Origin: Sipunculus nudus
Lineage: Eukaryota; Annelida; Sipuncula; Golfingiida; Sipunculidae
Assembly: GCA_026874595.1 (NCBI GenBank)
Contig: CM049311.1
Span: forward strand, 66,530,453-66,594,452
Length of the DNA stretch: 64,000 bases
Reading direction: 5' to 3'
The number at the start of each line of letters is the position of its first letter. Within the stretch, counting starts at the first letter, position 1. The position numbers and the translations under genes were made by a program. The notes below the pieces were generated by a model that was not told where the DNA came from, searched no databases, and saw only the letters and a list, made by a program, of their open reading frames with translations. This document shows positions 24,819 through 37,494 of this stretch, in pieces.

Positions 24819-27800
24819 TACTCAAGGCAGGATGTGATATCTTCCACTTTAGACTGCAGGTTAACCATCTTCCTGTATTGGTCGTATTGCCACGCCTCTA
24901 AAGTCTGTATCTTCATGGTCTGCTGGTCGTTCTGAGTCACCAAAGTTTCAATTATCTGTCCCTTCTCCTGTAAAGAGAAAATAGAAAACTTTATTTTTGT
25001 AAACGAATATTTAAAGAAAAAGAATCATACAGACACCAAGCAGTTGGGCTAAAAATGATATTTCATATACCCTTATGTTTTTTATTTGTTTTCTGTTAAC
25101 GTCTCATTAGACATTTATACTAGGGCTGTTATGCCTAACCTGACGCCGTTACGTTGGTCGTACTCCTTCCAATTTTAGAGGACCAAAATGACGCCATGTT
25201 AAAGGCTGCACGCATATCCTTGAACAAATAGAGGCATGTTGTGGTAAAGATAAAGTAGGACACGGTGTAGTTCCAATATAAGTAATAATACTGCTCAATG
25301 TTTTCCTAGTCTGGCTACCTATCATTCATTCATAACGGTCCTGTGCTTTTCTTTGCCTCACATGCAAACAAAATATATAGCTTTTGGTGAATGAGCTCTG
25401 TTCTCAAGCCATGCTTTCATACAAATATGGGTTTGATCTGCTTTGGTCTGTTCACTGTATGTCTAGTATTATTTGCTTTTCTTTATTACGGATCTCAAGG
25501 TTGACAAAATCAAGTCGATATACCCTTCCCGTTATCATTTCAAGAATTAAAGTAAACATTTAAAATTTGAAATCGTGTTGCTTGAATTTTATATTCTGGA
25601 TCAGGGAAAAGGTGATTAAAAAGGGCAATAGTATTCATTTTCTCTGTATGATGTTCATATGTCCGTATGTATCTTGTATTTGGTTAACTTTTAATAACTC
25701 TGTGCAGACCCAGATGGAAAAAATGTAGCTAAAGCAGCAGAACAAAACGATTATGCGCATATGACCCCTGAAAATGAAAACTAGAACCGTAGTCTAAGCC
25801 TACACGGGTACCTACATGACTTTGTTTTACTTCTACTTCTCTGCGTACAAAGTACACAAAGGATGTAAAGCACATATAAAATAATGAAACATTGATGAAG
25901 ATTGTAATCACGAGGGTGATGAGAGTATTTCTCTGCTAGTTTCCGTTGTTTAGCCTATAACGTCGAGAACGATTGTTGCGATGATGATTATGTTGATCAT
26001 CATTATCATAATGATGATGATAATGGAATTACATTTTCTCTTTCTCTACAAGGTTTAGTTTCCTCGTGATATAGACAAGGACCAAGAATTATGCATGTAT
26101 TATGTAATAATTAAGGTGATAGTGATAAACATTTTGCTGTTTTATAATACTATAAATTTTAATGAGGATGATGATGACGAGGATGCTGCTGATGATAATG
26201 AGGATTTCCTTATCCTCATGATAAAGAAAAGAAACATGGATTAACTGTGCATTCTTTTTTTAATTTAAAATATGAAATTGATCAAAATAATACAGCTGAT
26301 CAGACTGGTAATTTAATGCCCCACCAGCTTAATTGATTTTAAATCATTAAAATACAACATAGCTTGGTGCATACATTGCTGCTGATGATGATAATTAAGA
26401 TGCTCATGAAGATAATGACGAGGATTATGAGATGTAAACCTGCTGCTGCTGTTGATGACGATGATGACGATGACTATTATGATGATGATGACGACCACGA
26501 TGGTGCTGATGGTGATGATCATGCTGGCGATGATGATGATGATATGACGATGATGTACAAAGCTGGTGTTGATGACGATGATGATGATAAAGACGACGAT
26601 GATGATGATAATGACGACGACAATGATGATGACACTGATGACTATTGTGATAACCTTACCTTGTGGTCTTCTTCCAGATTGATCATCCTCTCGTGCAACT
26701 GCTCCACGTGTGATGTGGGTGTTGAGATGATGCTTTCAATCTCTCTATTCTTCGCCTGCAGCATCTTCTGCAACGCAATCATAGCCTGGGCTTTCTCGGA
26801 ATTCATGGAGTTCATGCCCTTGCGCATCTCGTCCAGAGCTTTAGTAGTCTCGGCCAGTTTGGACCGCGATTCTTGAAGCTCCATTTTCTGACGATGTCTG
26901 ACCCTCTCTAGTGTCCTAATGTGACGGTGAAGGTTCTCTTGTTCCTCTTGGAGCTGTGAAAAATCTTCTGTCAGTTTTGAGTTCTCTTCTTTTAGGTCGC
27001 TCAGGACGGTCGCCATCTGGTCTGTGTAGGTTTCGATACACTCCACTAGGGTCGCTTCAGTCTCTGCAGGATCGTCATCGTTGGTCACCATTTGAAGAAG
27101 CTGTGTGCAGATGTTGTTCAAATCACGCTCTAGACCTATTTATAATGAAATAGTAATAATAATAAAAATAATAATAAAAAGAAGAAGAAGGACATCAACG
27201 ATAATGATAAAATATATTATGTACTAAATGAATTGTTATACAGCAAAGTAATAATATTAATAATAAGAATTTTAATTATAGTCACATAGTGTCATCCAAC
27301 TGAACGATAATTCTGAATTGGCTCTAGAGCTTATGTCCTCGAGATTGGGTCAAGGTCAAATTAAATGTCAGTTGCAAATCTGTCACCTATGACCGATATT
27401 GTGTATAAAGGTCCGGGTTTTTATTTAAATCAACATTCCTAAGAGCTAGCGCAAAATATATCTCTATGAACCAAGGCTGGTTGAATCGAGTAATACTGGG
27501 TGTAAGTTATTTGATTTGACAAACCCATTCACCTTATATATTATTAAAGATAAGCTTTATTTACACATATAAAATAAAGGCGGTTATCTCTAAAAAAATA
27601 AAATGAAGAAATAAATGAATATTGATACCTCCGAGTTTATTCTCTAGCTCCTTGGTACGGTTATCCCATATGTTTTTCTTTGTCTGGAGAAGCTCTGCCA
27701 TCATTATCTGTAACTTTGTCGGTTTATTGGTTCCAATATTTTGTATAACCTTGCTGACCGCTTTCGTCACAACTTGCTTGACCACCTGCTTCGCCTTCCA

Positions 27801-29345
27801 GGCGCATTCTAAACCTTCGTCTAGATCCTCGTAACCTTGGCCCTTCAAGATCAGGCAGAATTGATCGAATTGCTCCACAGTTTTTGTTTTGAGCAATTCA
27901 ATTAGTCTGTACCCCCGTTTCTTGTCCCGTAGTAGCTAAAATTAAAAAATATTATAGAATTAGTAACTAGTTTATTTGATCCTGGAGATAACATTAAATG
28001 TAAATCTTTGTCTTTTTACGTGGAAATTATTTGATGTGCACGGTTGCAGATCCGATAGACTAACCAACCGACCATGCGTAAGTTTCAAGTAAATATGCAT
28101 TGACAAATCCATAGATATACTTCAAACGAATAACATTCTTAACAACAAATATGTATGTGTTTATTTTTTTATAATAGATGTATTAATCAATAGTTATTTT
28201 CCTCATTTTATCAAAAATTGGGTTTTGAGTCAATATAGAAACCTAAAATATTTAATTTGATGTAACATGGACGCAAGATACTTGTATATAAATGTGCTTC
28301 TATTTATTTGCTGTTCGAAATATATGTGCAAATCCGCTAGGAGGTATATATATTTTCTTTTGGTTGGTTAGTTGGTTTAACAGCAAGTAAGGGCAAAGAG
28401 TCCAGATTTTGATGACATTTCATGTAGGGTTCGGATAATACCTAAGCAGGAGGCAATATGGCTCATAATAAATCATTTTTCAATCACATCATTACATTTC
28501 ATTGTTACACAGGGATTTTACTTTGTCCAGAACCAGAACCATTCATGGGTATTAGGGGTCAATTTATTACAGTGCAGATTTGTGGTGATGATGGATTCGC
28601 TAAAGAATACCCGTGTTAGTTGGGTTAGAATATTAGCGGAGGTGTGTAGGCCACGACTACACATCTACAGTATGGATGGATCTAAATGACATTTGTGGAA
28701 ATCAACTTTTGATTTCTATCTATTCGTCTATATAAACTGTATATGACTAATGTCTGGAACTGATTTGAATTATCAGGGGGGAGGGGTGTTGAGGATAAGA
28801 ATGTTGTATGTAAAGATGATGGAAAATATTAGTTTTAAATACAGTTGCTTCACGATAAAGGTGGTTTCAGGTGTCTTGTTGTCTGCTTTTACTGTGAGTT
28901 TAACAATCATTTCTGCTTCTTTTGGTAGTAATTATAATTTTTCAAACATCAGAGTTCATGAACTTGCAGAGTGAGTTCAGCCGCCGTTGTTCTATCGATT
29001 CCCTTGCGGGTTCAGGTACACTTGTATAAAAAAAAACCCATAGAGACCGAGTAACATTTTGTTTGCATTCCTTCTAACCAATCCGTTGTGAATAAAACAA
29101 ATTAAACAACAATAATATGAATTTGAGAAAAGCAGGCTTCTTACCAACACTTCATCCACTTCTTCTTTTGCCAGGACCCTGTTTTTGAACAACGTGATCA
29201 GGTCGTTGTTCCAATTGACCTTCCCGACGATACTCGCCTGGTTGTCTGAGATTACTCTCTTCAAGTTGTCGTTCTCCAAAGCCGCAGTGTCTGCTGACCT
29301 TTTCCTCCCAGCACTTTTGGGACCGCTTGCATTTTTGACCGACAT
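24779..29345 (-). CDS. Gene C: CARD plus coiled-coil protein with a transposon-derived C-terminus
   Basis: Coding exons 29345..29145, 27935..27629, 27135..26660 and 24967..24779 (minus), phases 0, 1 and 0, give 390 residues. The first three exons match B, D and E in length and splice sites. Exon 4 stays open through VEDITSCLE, then crosses the insertion edge at 24818 and reads about 13 further residues (including TVKTTWSIYTYC) to a TAA at 24779-24781. The serine-rich tail is therefore lost. The CARD keeps NWNNDLITLFKNRVL and RGYRLIELLKTK, but the tryptophan near residue 28 of the other copies is leucine here. Linker residues after the CARD differ from the other copies (VVKQVVTKAVSKVI). The gene may still make a shortened adaptor, or it may be decaying. 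The upstream block that could hold a 5' exon has lost its GT donor in this copy. Confidence 0.7.
26160..26645. repeat. GAT/GAC trinucleotide-rich tract in intron 3 of gene C
   Basis: Imperfect repeats, densest at 26378-26645, ending next to the exon 3 donor as in the other copies. Confidence 0.9.
28500..28915 (+). pseudogene. Decayed immunoglobulin V-type domain block in intron 1 of gene C (opposite strand)
   Basis: Plus-strand pieces include LKNTRVSWVRILAEV, HIYSMDGSK, GGGVLRIRML and YSCFTIKVVSGVLLSAFTVS, in Ig strand order, with internal stops. It ends at a GTGAGT donor-like site like the blocks in B, D and E. Confidence 0.45.
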
Positions 29346-29642
29346 ATCGTCACGTGTCTGTAAGAGAAGTGACCTATTTGCAATGTATATTTTGATGAAC
29401 TACAGGCCCGTAAACCAAGAAATTCCTATTAAGTTGATCTTTTTTGTTTGCTTTACAGCCCCTTATGTGGAGAGTTTTCCTGTAAAATTTGGCCAGATCT
29501 TACCAAAGTGGATCAGACCACGTTTTTCGACGTTCAGAGTGAGGATATGCAACAACCCCTACATATGAGGCATTATCCAGTTGTGTTGACTCAGTTGAGA
29601 TATAAATTGTAACTTAATGTATGAAAATAAAATAATTGTAAT

Positions 29643-29750
29643 CTCCAGCGGCTCTTGTTCACAGCATGGCTAGGCGTGCTTGGAAGGCTTAGGAGTGTCT
29701 ATTCTTGGGCGGCGACATCATGGGAATCTTTTGGACAACTACCGTCCTTT
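29643..29750 (-). promoter_or_regulatory. Putative 5' non-coding exon/promoter block of gene C, donor lost
   Basis: Homologous to 19078-19190 and 46503-46610. The CRE-like core reads CATGATGTCGCC here (one change), and the position of the presumed donor GT reads AT, so this copy may not splice as B and D could. Confidence 0.3.
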
Positions 29751-29983
29751 TGGTATTTTTAAGTAATTTGCAGTTGAACCCACCCCCCCCCCCCCACCCC
29801 CTTAATAGCATGAGATTTTTATTCTCTTCCGGCACATATCTGTTAATCGTATTTATATACCCTCATCAACATGAACTTTTTGACATTTTGAACGGGGAAA
29901 AAGGGAAAGATATTTAGATATCATACATTTTTCTTCACTAACGGACAAAGACGCTCCAAATACGCTCCAGGATAATACAACAC

Positions 29984-30545
29984 CAGTTATGTAGGACTCA
30001 TGTCCGGACAAGAATTCGAGTCTGGACTCAAGTCCAGTTTTATAGATTTCGAGTCCGGATTAGGAATTAATGGTCCTTGACTCGGACTTGTACTCCTACT
30101 CGGAGACCATGATTTGATATATTTGGCTTTTTCAATTTTGAGCCAATTAGAAGGTAAATATTGTGTCCTAGGTCTGAAGTTAGATTTGGAAAGCATACCG
30201 CAAGACTACATTCCGAACTATTGACACAATATAACAAACCCTCTTATGTAATAACCATCGGATGTGCTCCATTTGGAATGACGTAAATGTCATAACAGCA
30301 CTGACCATGTGCACTAGCTATATGAATTTTAAATTTAAGTAGAAAGGCAAGCGTAAACTAATTTGAAAATAAATATTTATTTCTCAAATTCCGATATTTT
30401 TTATCGTTTAATACATACACTTTTGACTTAAATCGAACTCGAAGAAGGTGGACTTGAAATCGAATCCAAGGACTTGGGCTTGGACTCGACCAAAGTTGAC
30501 TGAGACCAATCTGCAGTCGGACTCGTACAGTGTTGACTCCGCTGC
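29984..30545. repeat. Dispersed block rich in GGACTCGAGTCC/ACTCGGACT words (duplicon C copy)
   Basis: Words such as GACTCATGTCCGGACAAG and TTGACTCGGACTTGTACTCC occur at both ends of the block. Duplicons D (47028-47600) and E (61911-62402) share it. The first 200 bases or so are absent from duplicon B, where CAACACC joins AAGACTACATTCC directly. Confidence 0.6.
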
Positions 30546-31712
30546 ATAGCTGTACAATGCCAACACTATCAAACAAACCCACGCTAAGTGGCTTGTACAC
30601 CAACACCTACACATTATTTATCACTAACCTTTATTTTAAACAAACACTCGTACACCAACCAACTTATTAATAATAACATTAATACACTGACAGCCTCTTT
30701 TACAGCACACTACCACAAGAACACACTTTGTAAAAGTAACACTGCCAAACAAACCCAAACTCTAACATGAAATGCGAAACACCAACACCCTACACCAAAA
30801 AAAGGAACCCCTGTTTATTTTTTTAATTAACACAATCACACCAAATTACTCTTGTGCACTTCACTATTATCACAAAGATACTAACAATGACACAGGCATT
30901 CCAACCGAGTCTAAATAATCCTTCAAACATGATACAAATTAAAGTAAAATCATAATATTTTAATAGTAAAGGAACCTTTAATATGGTGTATTTAAGACAA
31001 TGGTGACAAAAGTTAATCTATACTACTATCAGACGGGCATTTTAATACAAAAAGATACCACGTGAATACAAATAAAACCTAATTAATATACACTACTATC
31101 GCACTGGCGTTTTTATACAAGAAAATATCACATGTAAAAGCTAAGGCGTAATATATAAAATCTAAAGGTAGAGAGTAAAAGCTACAGGTATTTACGGGTT
31201 ATGACAGAGAGAACAAAATATAAGATATTATACCCGAGTCGCAGTCCCAAATAGTTGGTTGTTACACCAAAGAGGAAGTATGGCTGTTAGTACGCAGAGC
31301 ATATCTCAATATTTACACTTGTACACAGACTTGCAGGTAAACGACATTACACTTTTTCCCCATTTCACCTAAGGTGAAATAACAATGATAAATGACCTCA
31401 TTATTGCATCGTTAAGACACACATCACTAGCCTGCTTGAAAATGTTTAGTTAACAACGCAAACATAGACAGACAGGCGGCACTAAAATTCATTGTAAGGT
31501 GGTGGGAGAAGAGGTAGCGAATACTCTCTCACTGACATGTTTACATGTGCCGTCAAGCGAAGGTAAAAATCTTAAAGCGTCTTGAGGGCGCACTTGACAA
31601 TATCATGGTATTTACACAAAGATCCTCGCGCGCGTTCACGCTCTCCTTGTTGAAATACCTTTTCTCAAATTGACCTAAGCAATTTAATGATAGCACAATA
31701 TACACATACATG

Positions 31713-31720
31713 CATATATA

Positions 31721-31773
<53 letters not shown>
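31713..31773. repeat. (TA)n followed by (AAT)n microsatellite
   Basis: TA to about 31738, then AAT units. Confidence 0.95.
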
Positions 31774-31775
<2 letters not shown>

Positions 31776-31925
31776 TAAGTTGTATAGCCGTGTTAGTCTG
31801 CAGTTGAAGTGAAGGTTAAGATAAACAGTGACGCCTTTTAGATAGACTAACTAGTTTATAACACACGAGCTTTCGAAGCACATAGGCGTCTAGGTCAGGT
31901 GGTTATTAAGTGTGAACGTGTAGAG
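31774..31925. repeat. Dispersed repeat fragment (class uncertain)
   Basis: The sequence contains AGCCGTGTTAGTCTGCAGTT, then GATAGACTAACTAGTTTATA, then ACGAGCTTTCGAAGCACATA, an arrangement that recurs in animal dispersed repeats as I remember them. It directly abuts the AAT microsatellite, as the tail of a retroposed element would. Confidence 0.35.
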
Positions 31926-34900
31926 AGATGTTATATGATGGAACGACAATGTATAAAGTTCATAATGCCAGAAACAGTGTAAGTTCATGCTGATTCGATA
32001 TTTATTAATATTATAACCGTGATGCCCCGGATGGGCGGGGTACAGTGAGTACACATCGCCTTACCCGGGAATTCCGCGAAACCGAATGAAGGTCGACGTC
32101 ATCCATATTATGACGTCACGTCGAAGGCACGCCTTGTCTAAAGTACGGCCCTCCGTGGTACAGCCCGCCATTTCCAATAGTAGTCCCTAACCAAGTCGTC
32201 TGTCGAATGCCAAATCTTTCCGATTAATCGGTCGAGGGTGTGCCGCTAGCTGGATACCCAACCCTACTCCCTCTGTGGGGGAGGGGGAGGTACGATTTCC
32301 CTGTGTTCTGTCCGGCTCAGGTGTTGTCTCTCCCGCCCTGACCATCGGGCCCGTTAGTTGTTCCAAGCTAGCAGCCGGTATGCAAAGGAAAAAAATAAAC
32401 ATTAACGTAAGTAACATAATAAAGCTAAATTAAGAAAAAAACAAACAAGTGATGATTCATGGCAATGATATTAACGCTATCTGATGTAAGGACGGAGAAC
32501 CATCATCCACAGTCCTCGTCAAAGCATTCAACTGGTGAAGTATTAGTCGGGCTGCAGAGTAGGGAAATTTGGCCCAACCTTGCAGTAGGGTATAAGAAGC
32601 ATTTTATGGTCGACTTTTGTTCTACAGATTGTCCCGAAAAAGGATCCAAGTGATGACAGTCTGTCATCCTTGAGCATTTTTCTTGAAATGCATTCCAAAA
32701 TCGAGTACCGAAATGTACGATTAGTCATTTTAGGATTTTTGACAGCTTCGGCCATTGTGCGATATTCTGAATATAACTTCACTCATGCAGATGATATTAT
32801 TCAACAAAATGTATTATTCGAAAGTCAAGATATAGGCTGTTAAGATGCATATTAATATGTGGTACAGAAAAAAAATTAGAGCAGTGATACCTACCACACC
32901 CCTTGGAATGTTGAGCATTTTCCATGTTTTTTATGCAAGTTGTTTTTAAAGTCAGATTTTAAATTTATAGAAACATAAATAGGTCTAGACTCTTATAGAA
33001 TGGTTCGTTGGCCAACGTGCATGTATAAGGTACTAGAACATATGGAACCAGTCTATGTTATAATAAATGGCAACATTAGATATCCAAGACAATGAAGACC
33101 ACAATTTTATACATACAAGAACTATGAGACAAGGCAGTAGCGAAATGCAGAAATATAGTGTAGTGTAGTATAGTGTAGGGGGATGGTGATTATTGTGCGA
33201 AGTACTAGCTAGGTGTATATTTTTTAAATCTGGCAGATAAATCTTGGAACAATCAAAATTATTTTTAAATGTCATACTGCATTTATATTCATATATACCC
33301 TTGTTTATCATCGGGAAACTCTATAAGCAATGACCTGGAAGGCAGTAGACAGAGAAACCACGACAAAAGGCTGACAGAATTGAGCAATTTGGATGGAAGA
33401 ACATAGAAGAATTTTTCTCAGCCGGTGACTTCACAGGCTTAAATGACCCGGACTGAGCTTTTGAAAATGGTGTCATGTTCATGTGGCTCAAAGACCCCTT
33501 GTGCAGAAAAAGCTAGCTGTTTATGTGTATGTTCACTATTGTCCTGCACGAAATGCATGTAATGTAAATGTGAGGGTCCAACTGAGTGTAAAAATGTGTA
33601 CACCACTGAAGGTTCAACTGATGATGTTGAAAAAAAGGAAGATTATGATTAGATCACTAAAATATATGAAACCTGTGCTGAACTTACTTCTCTTTTGGTT
33701 TGCAATGATCTGAGCATTACTAAAAAATTTCACTATTTCAGAATACAGCATATGTCAGTCGTGGTAGATAGCAGGAAGAAAAAGTACGTGGTGTATTATC
33801 CAAATAAATTAATAGTTTTGCACTTGTTTCAACGCAACTCACTTTGCTATAAATACTTTAGTTTTTCAATTTTTAGAGTAGGTTTTACCGTTTTCAATGT
33901 ATTGCATAAATCTAATATATAAAATTATTCCCAATACATTACATAATGCACCTTATCTTACTAAATCAATAATTTAGTTTTTGTTTGAATTCAGCTGACT
34001 TTTCATTAAATAATCCAGTTTCCCATCCTTAGAAATAATAACAGTTTTCCTATCCCCAGAGTATCACAAAAAAAGTATGAAAACACATTAAAAATAAAAA
34101 AATGATTAAAAAAAAAACCTGGATAGTCTAGAGGGCCTTGACGTGGCTCTGGGGTATAACAGGGAATGTTACTTCTCCCTTACTAACTAGGTTAATGTTT
34201 GCTTTATTCATTATAATTTATTTTGTTAATTTATCCAAAAAGCTAATTAGAATACATGTCCAATGTGCACATGATTATTATTAGATGACCTCCTTACCCC
34301 GGCTGCATATGTTATTTGGAGAATATGTCAAGACAAGACATTTTATCTAAAATTATTAGGACATAAGACCATTTAACATTGTCCTATGTAGCCATTTGGA
34401 CACGCTTTCTGGATAATCAGATCTTAATATATCAATATATTGTTTGCAGTCCAAAGTAGCAAACGTTAATCAAAACCTAGTGTGAGAAAATGCCTAACTA
34501 AATATATGTAATTCCTGTCTTAATATGCCGTAAGCGCAAGTCTGGCGTTTTGTCTATTGACAATGTATTCGTGTCTAAAATATACTACTTTTTCAGTCAC
34601 TTCTATATATAATCTCCATTTCTCAAACACTAATGAATATTAAAAAGAGAGCACTGGTATATTTTGATCGGATCTGGTGAAGCACTCTTATTCCACGAAA
34701 AACTAGCTCCACAAATAAAACTAATTGACAATGGGCAAGCTACTCGTCTCGAGATGCACAACAAGTTCTGTCACGATCTATGGCTGATGCATCAAACCTC
34801 AAGACAGCTGATTACAATAGCAGTTTTATCAGGTTTAATTATTTTTACCTGATAATGTATTGTTACAAAGAGCAGGCATCTGATGACATAATATGTACAA

Positions 34901-36070
34901 AAGCTAACAATATTTAAACGCGATCTTAAGGAAGCTATAAGTTTGCGAGTTTCAAACTAATTTAAAAAAAAATTAATTGATACACCGTAACTTTGCCAAA
35001 ATGATGTTAATAGTCTGCATATGAAGGAAATATTTTTATTTTCAATCTTGTGAAAATATGTGACCAGGAGGGCCTACTGTTCGAAAATTTAATGTTTCTT
35101 AGCATGTCGTCTCTTTCTTTTATGACATCATAAATGACATGTAATTTTGTCTTTTCACAAATTTAATTATATGTCTTAAATGTTTATATTGTGAATGTAA
35201 AATTGTCGTGAAAACGCTGGGGTAAGATCGCCATTACACCTATGTAAGGTGTCCAGCCACTTGGCCACACTCCAGTCCATTCACTTTGTCAATGTTTAAT
35301 AACTGAAACATTGCAGAAATGCTGTTTCTTTAAGTAAAGCATTCGTTTTTAATAAAAATCAAAATACACTTAAAATCTTATTTATAGGATTTTGATTTTA
35401 TCAGAAACTGTGAAAACCTATATCTTGATACGTTTTACTATGTATTATGGTTTATTCTGTTGATAATGCGGAAATTTATTTGGATTTTTTTCGTTGGGCC
35501 TAACAATCTTGGCCATGAAAACCTAGGATATCATGTTTGACCAGTTGGCATGGTTTTTAACTGACATATTGAAGACAGAGGGATCCATCAATAGGGACCC
35601 TAATATGCATATTAAAATTTAAAATACAGACTAACCTGTTGATATTATGGTTTTGTTTGAATCCATGACCAAGTAAACCTAGGTCTAGACATAATGTTCG
35701 ACCAATTATCATAGTTAGTTCTGGAGATATCGAAGAAAGTAGACTTTTCATAAATGGCGACCCTAATTGCATATTAAATGTTTAAGTACGATATAAATCG
35801 TTCTTAATAGTGTTTCATTTTGATGTTAGACAATAAAACATAGGTATAGACACAATGTTGGACCAAATATATTGGTTAGTTCTGGAGATATAGAAGAATT
35901 CAAGTAGACCTTTCATTAATGGCGACCCTAATTTGCATATTAAAATCTTGAATACGCAATAAATCGTTCTATTGCCTAATACAAAGTGAAAATAAAAATT
36001 TATTATAAAGTCTTACTGCAGGCTGAATGAAATTAAATTTGTGACCTAATTTTCTGTTAATAAAACCCAG
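31926..36070. other. Duplicon D-specific non-coding region
   Basis: A short block at 32440-32540 (ATCTGATGTAAGGACGGAGA) is shared with E at 48446-48520. In E the sequence then passes almost directly to the equivalent of 35990, so 32540-35960 is an insertion in D or a deletion in E. It contains the 161-bp tandem repeat at 35515-35960. I see no supportable gene. Confidence 0.5.
35515..35960. repeat. 161-bp tandem repeat, three copies
   Basis: GACCA-anchored monomers start at 35539, 35700 and 35861 (exactly 161 bases apart). Each contains AGTTCTGGAGATATMGAAGA (or a diverged form) and GGCGACCCTAATTTGCATAT. Confidence 0.8.
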
Positions 36071-36268
36071 GGACAATTAGAAAATAGTATTTACATGTAT
36101 TTTATTTATACATTTGCAGTTTGTTGTTACTACCCAAAAAAAATAGTCCGTCTTTAAATATTCAAAGTACTGCTGAAAATGACAGCATACAACCATGGAT
36201 ACAGGGATGATAGATTGGAAAGCCTGAAACATATATAACGGTTTCTAACCGCTGTTTGCAGCAACGTA

Positions 36269-37492
36269 CAGTGGAACCCCGCCTTGCGACCACCCCACAA
36301 TTGCGACCACCCAACAATTACGACCATTTTGCTTGGTCCCGAATTTTTTTTAGTTTATTTATGTTTAAAAATGACTCAAAATTACGACCACCCCTGAATT
36401 CAGAATTACGACCAGATTTTCTGGCCCCAGCGCTAATGCGACCCCGCTAATGCGACCACCGCCGAGAAGTACTGAAACAAAATTTGTCACGAGTCAATGG
36501 CCGCGTCTTGTCACAGGCGCCTTAACGAAAGATCAAAGCGGGTAACACGGTTTAATAACCCGAGTGTTAATCTGGTCCTGCATATCTTCCCGACTCGGTG
36601 TCTTCGCTGAAACTCGTTGAGGTGTAGGTTATAGATCAAAGAGGGTAACCATCGGCCTGATTACTTAATGAGCCGGTCTGACCTGGGATCAGGTGCTAAT
36701 TGCCCCTCAGTGATCACCTGTATTACAGCTACCCTAAGTGTGGGGTTGCGGGCTTAATATTTCAACTCATCACATATTGTTCGATCCTCATTGGTAAAAT
36801 TAACGACCTAGTTAATCCTAAATGTGTTCATACCTTACTGTCACTGAGTATTGAGCATTCAGTAAAATGTATAAATAAAGCTTGCATGGGGGGAAAATCC
36901 CTCACATTAACTTGCCTTTTCTGATAGATCGTTGTCAGTTTATGTCTCTACTGGTTAAGTTTGCATTTAAATTGCTTGCTGTTAGGCAACCATGCCTCTG
37001 AAAGAGCTCTCCTTGAAGAATAAATTGGCGTTAATCAAGGCGGCAACACCACGCGCAGGCAGCACCAAATGGCTCAGTAGTTTAGCGTCGGGAACACTCA
37101 AGTGCACGCAATATATACTCAAGCGGAAGGTTAAATATATGGCAGCCACGGATTATGTTCAATATGCATTCAGTAGGTTGTAATCGTATTGCCTTAGTGT
37201 TATTATTTGTTAATCATCAGTCACTACGTGCGTGTACATGTATATTAATTTTCATCATGAATAAATGTGTACAGCTACACACAAAAAAAAAACATTCATA
37301 ATAAGGGTCCTCCGCTGAGTAAAATATTTTGTTATAATTCACATTAAAGATATGCAATAGATAAACTCGGATACACATTAAATATCAGCGTGGTATATGC
37401 GACCACGGTAAGAGTTTCACAAATACGACCACTCCCAAATTACGACCACTTTGCTCAGTCCCCAGGGTGGTCGTAATTGTGGGGTTCCACTC
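36269..37492. mobile_element. Tigger/pogo-like DNA transposon with TA target duplication
   Basis: Terminal inverted repeats: left CAGTGGAACCCCGCCTTGCG; right end, reverse complemented, GAGTGGAACCCCACAATTAC. Both are followed by ACGACCACC-type words. It is flanked by TA (36267-36268 and 37493-37494). Duplicon E holds the empty site at about 48716-48733 with a single TA. At 36992-37183 an open frame reads KELSLKNKLALIKAA then LASGTLKCTQYILKRK, resembling the CENP-B/psq-type DNA-binding start of pogo-family transposases. The remaining 1.2 kb cannot hold a full transposase, so the element is deleted and non-autonomous. Confidence 0.75.
36992..37183 (+). pseudogene. Remnant of a pogo/Tigger-type transposase N-terminus
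   Basis: The 63-residue frame beginning MPLKELSLKNK has two helix-like segments in the spacing of a CENP-B N-terminal (psq-type) helix-turn-helix. The catalytic DDE region is absent. Confidence 0.5.
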
Positions 37493-37494
37493 TA

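Larger units (their letters stand above)
19919..31605. repeat. Duplicon C of the tandem segmental duplication
   Basis: It begins at a repeat of the GTGACAGTCGGACATTTGTA marker and ends near GCGTCTTGAGGGCGCACTTG, which recurs in E near 63602. Relative to B it lacks about 2 kb between the GCCTATA word (B 12741, C 20243) and the minisatellite. It carries a 3.7-kb transposon insertion inside exon 4 of gene C. Confidence 0.7.

Noticed and set aside
32187-32653. Short frames around 32.2-32.7 kb
   Set aside because: No ATG-plus-splice structure, no recognised domain, and the region is not conserved in the other duplicons apart from a 100-base block.
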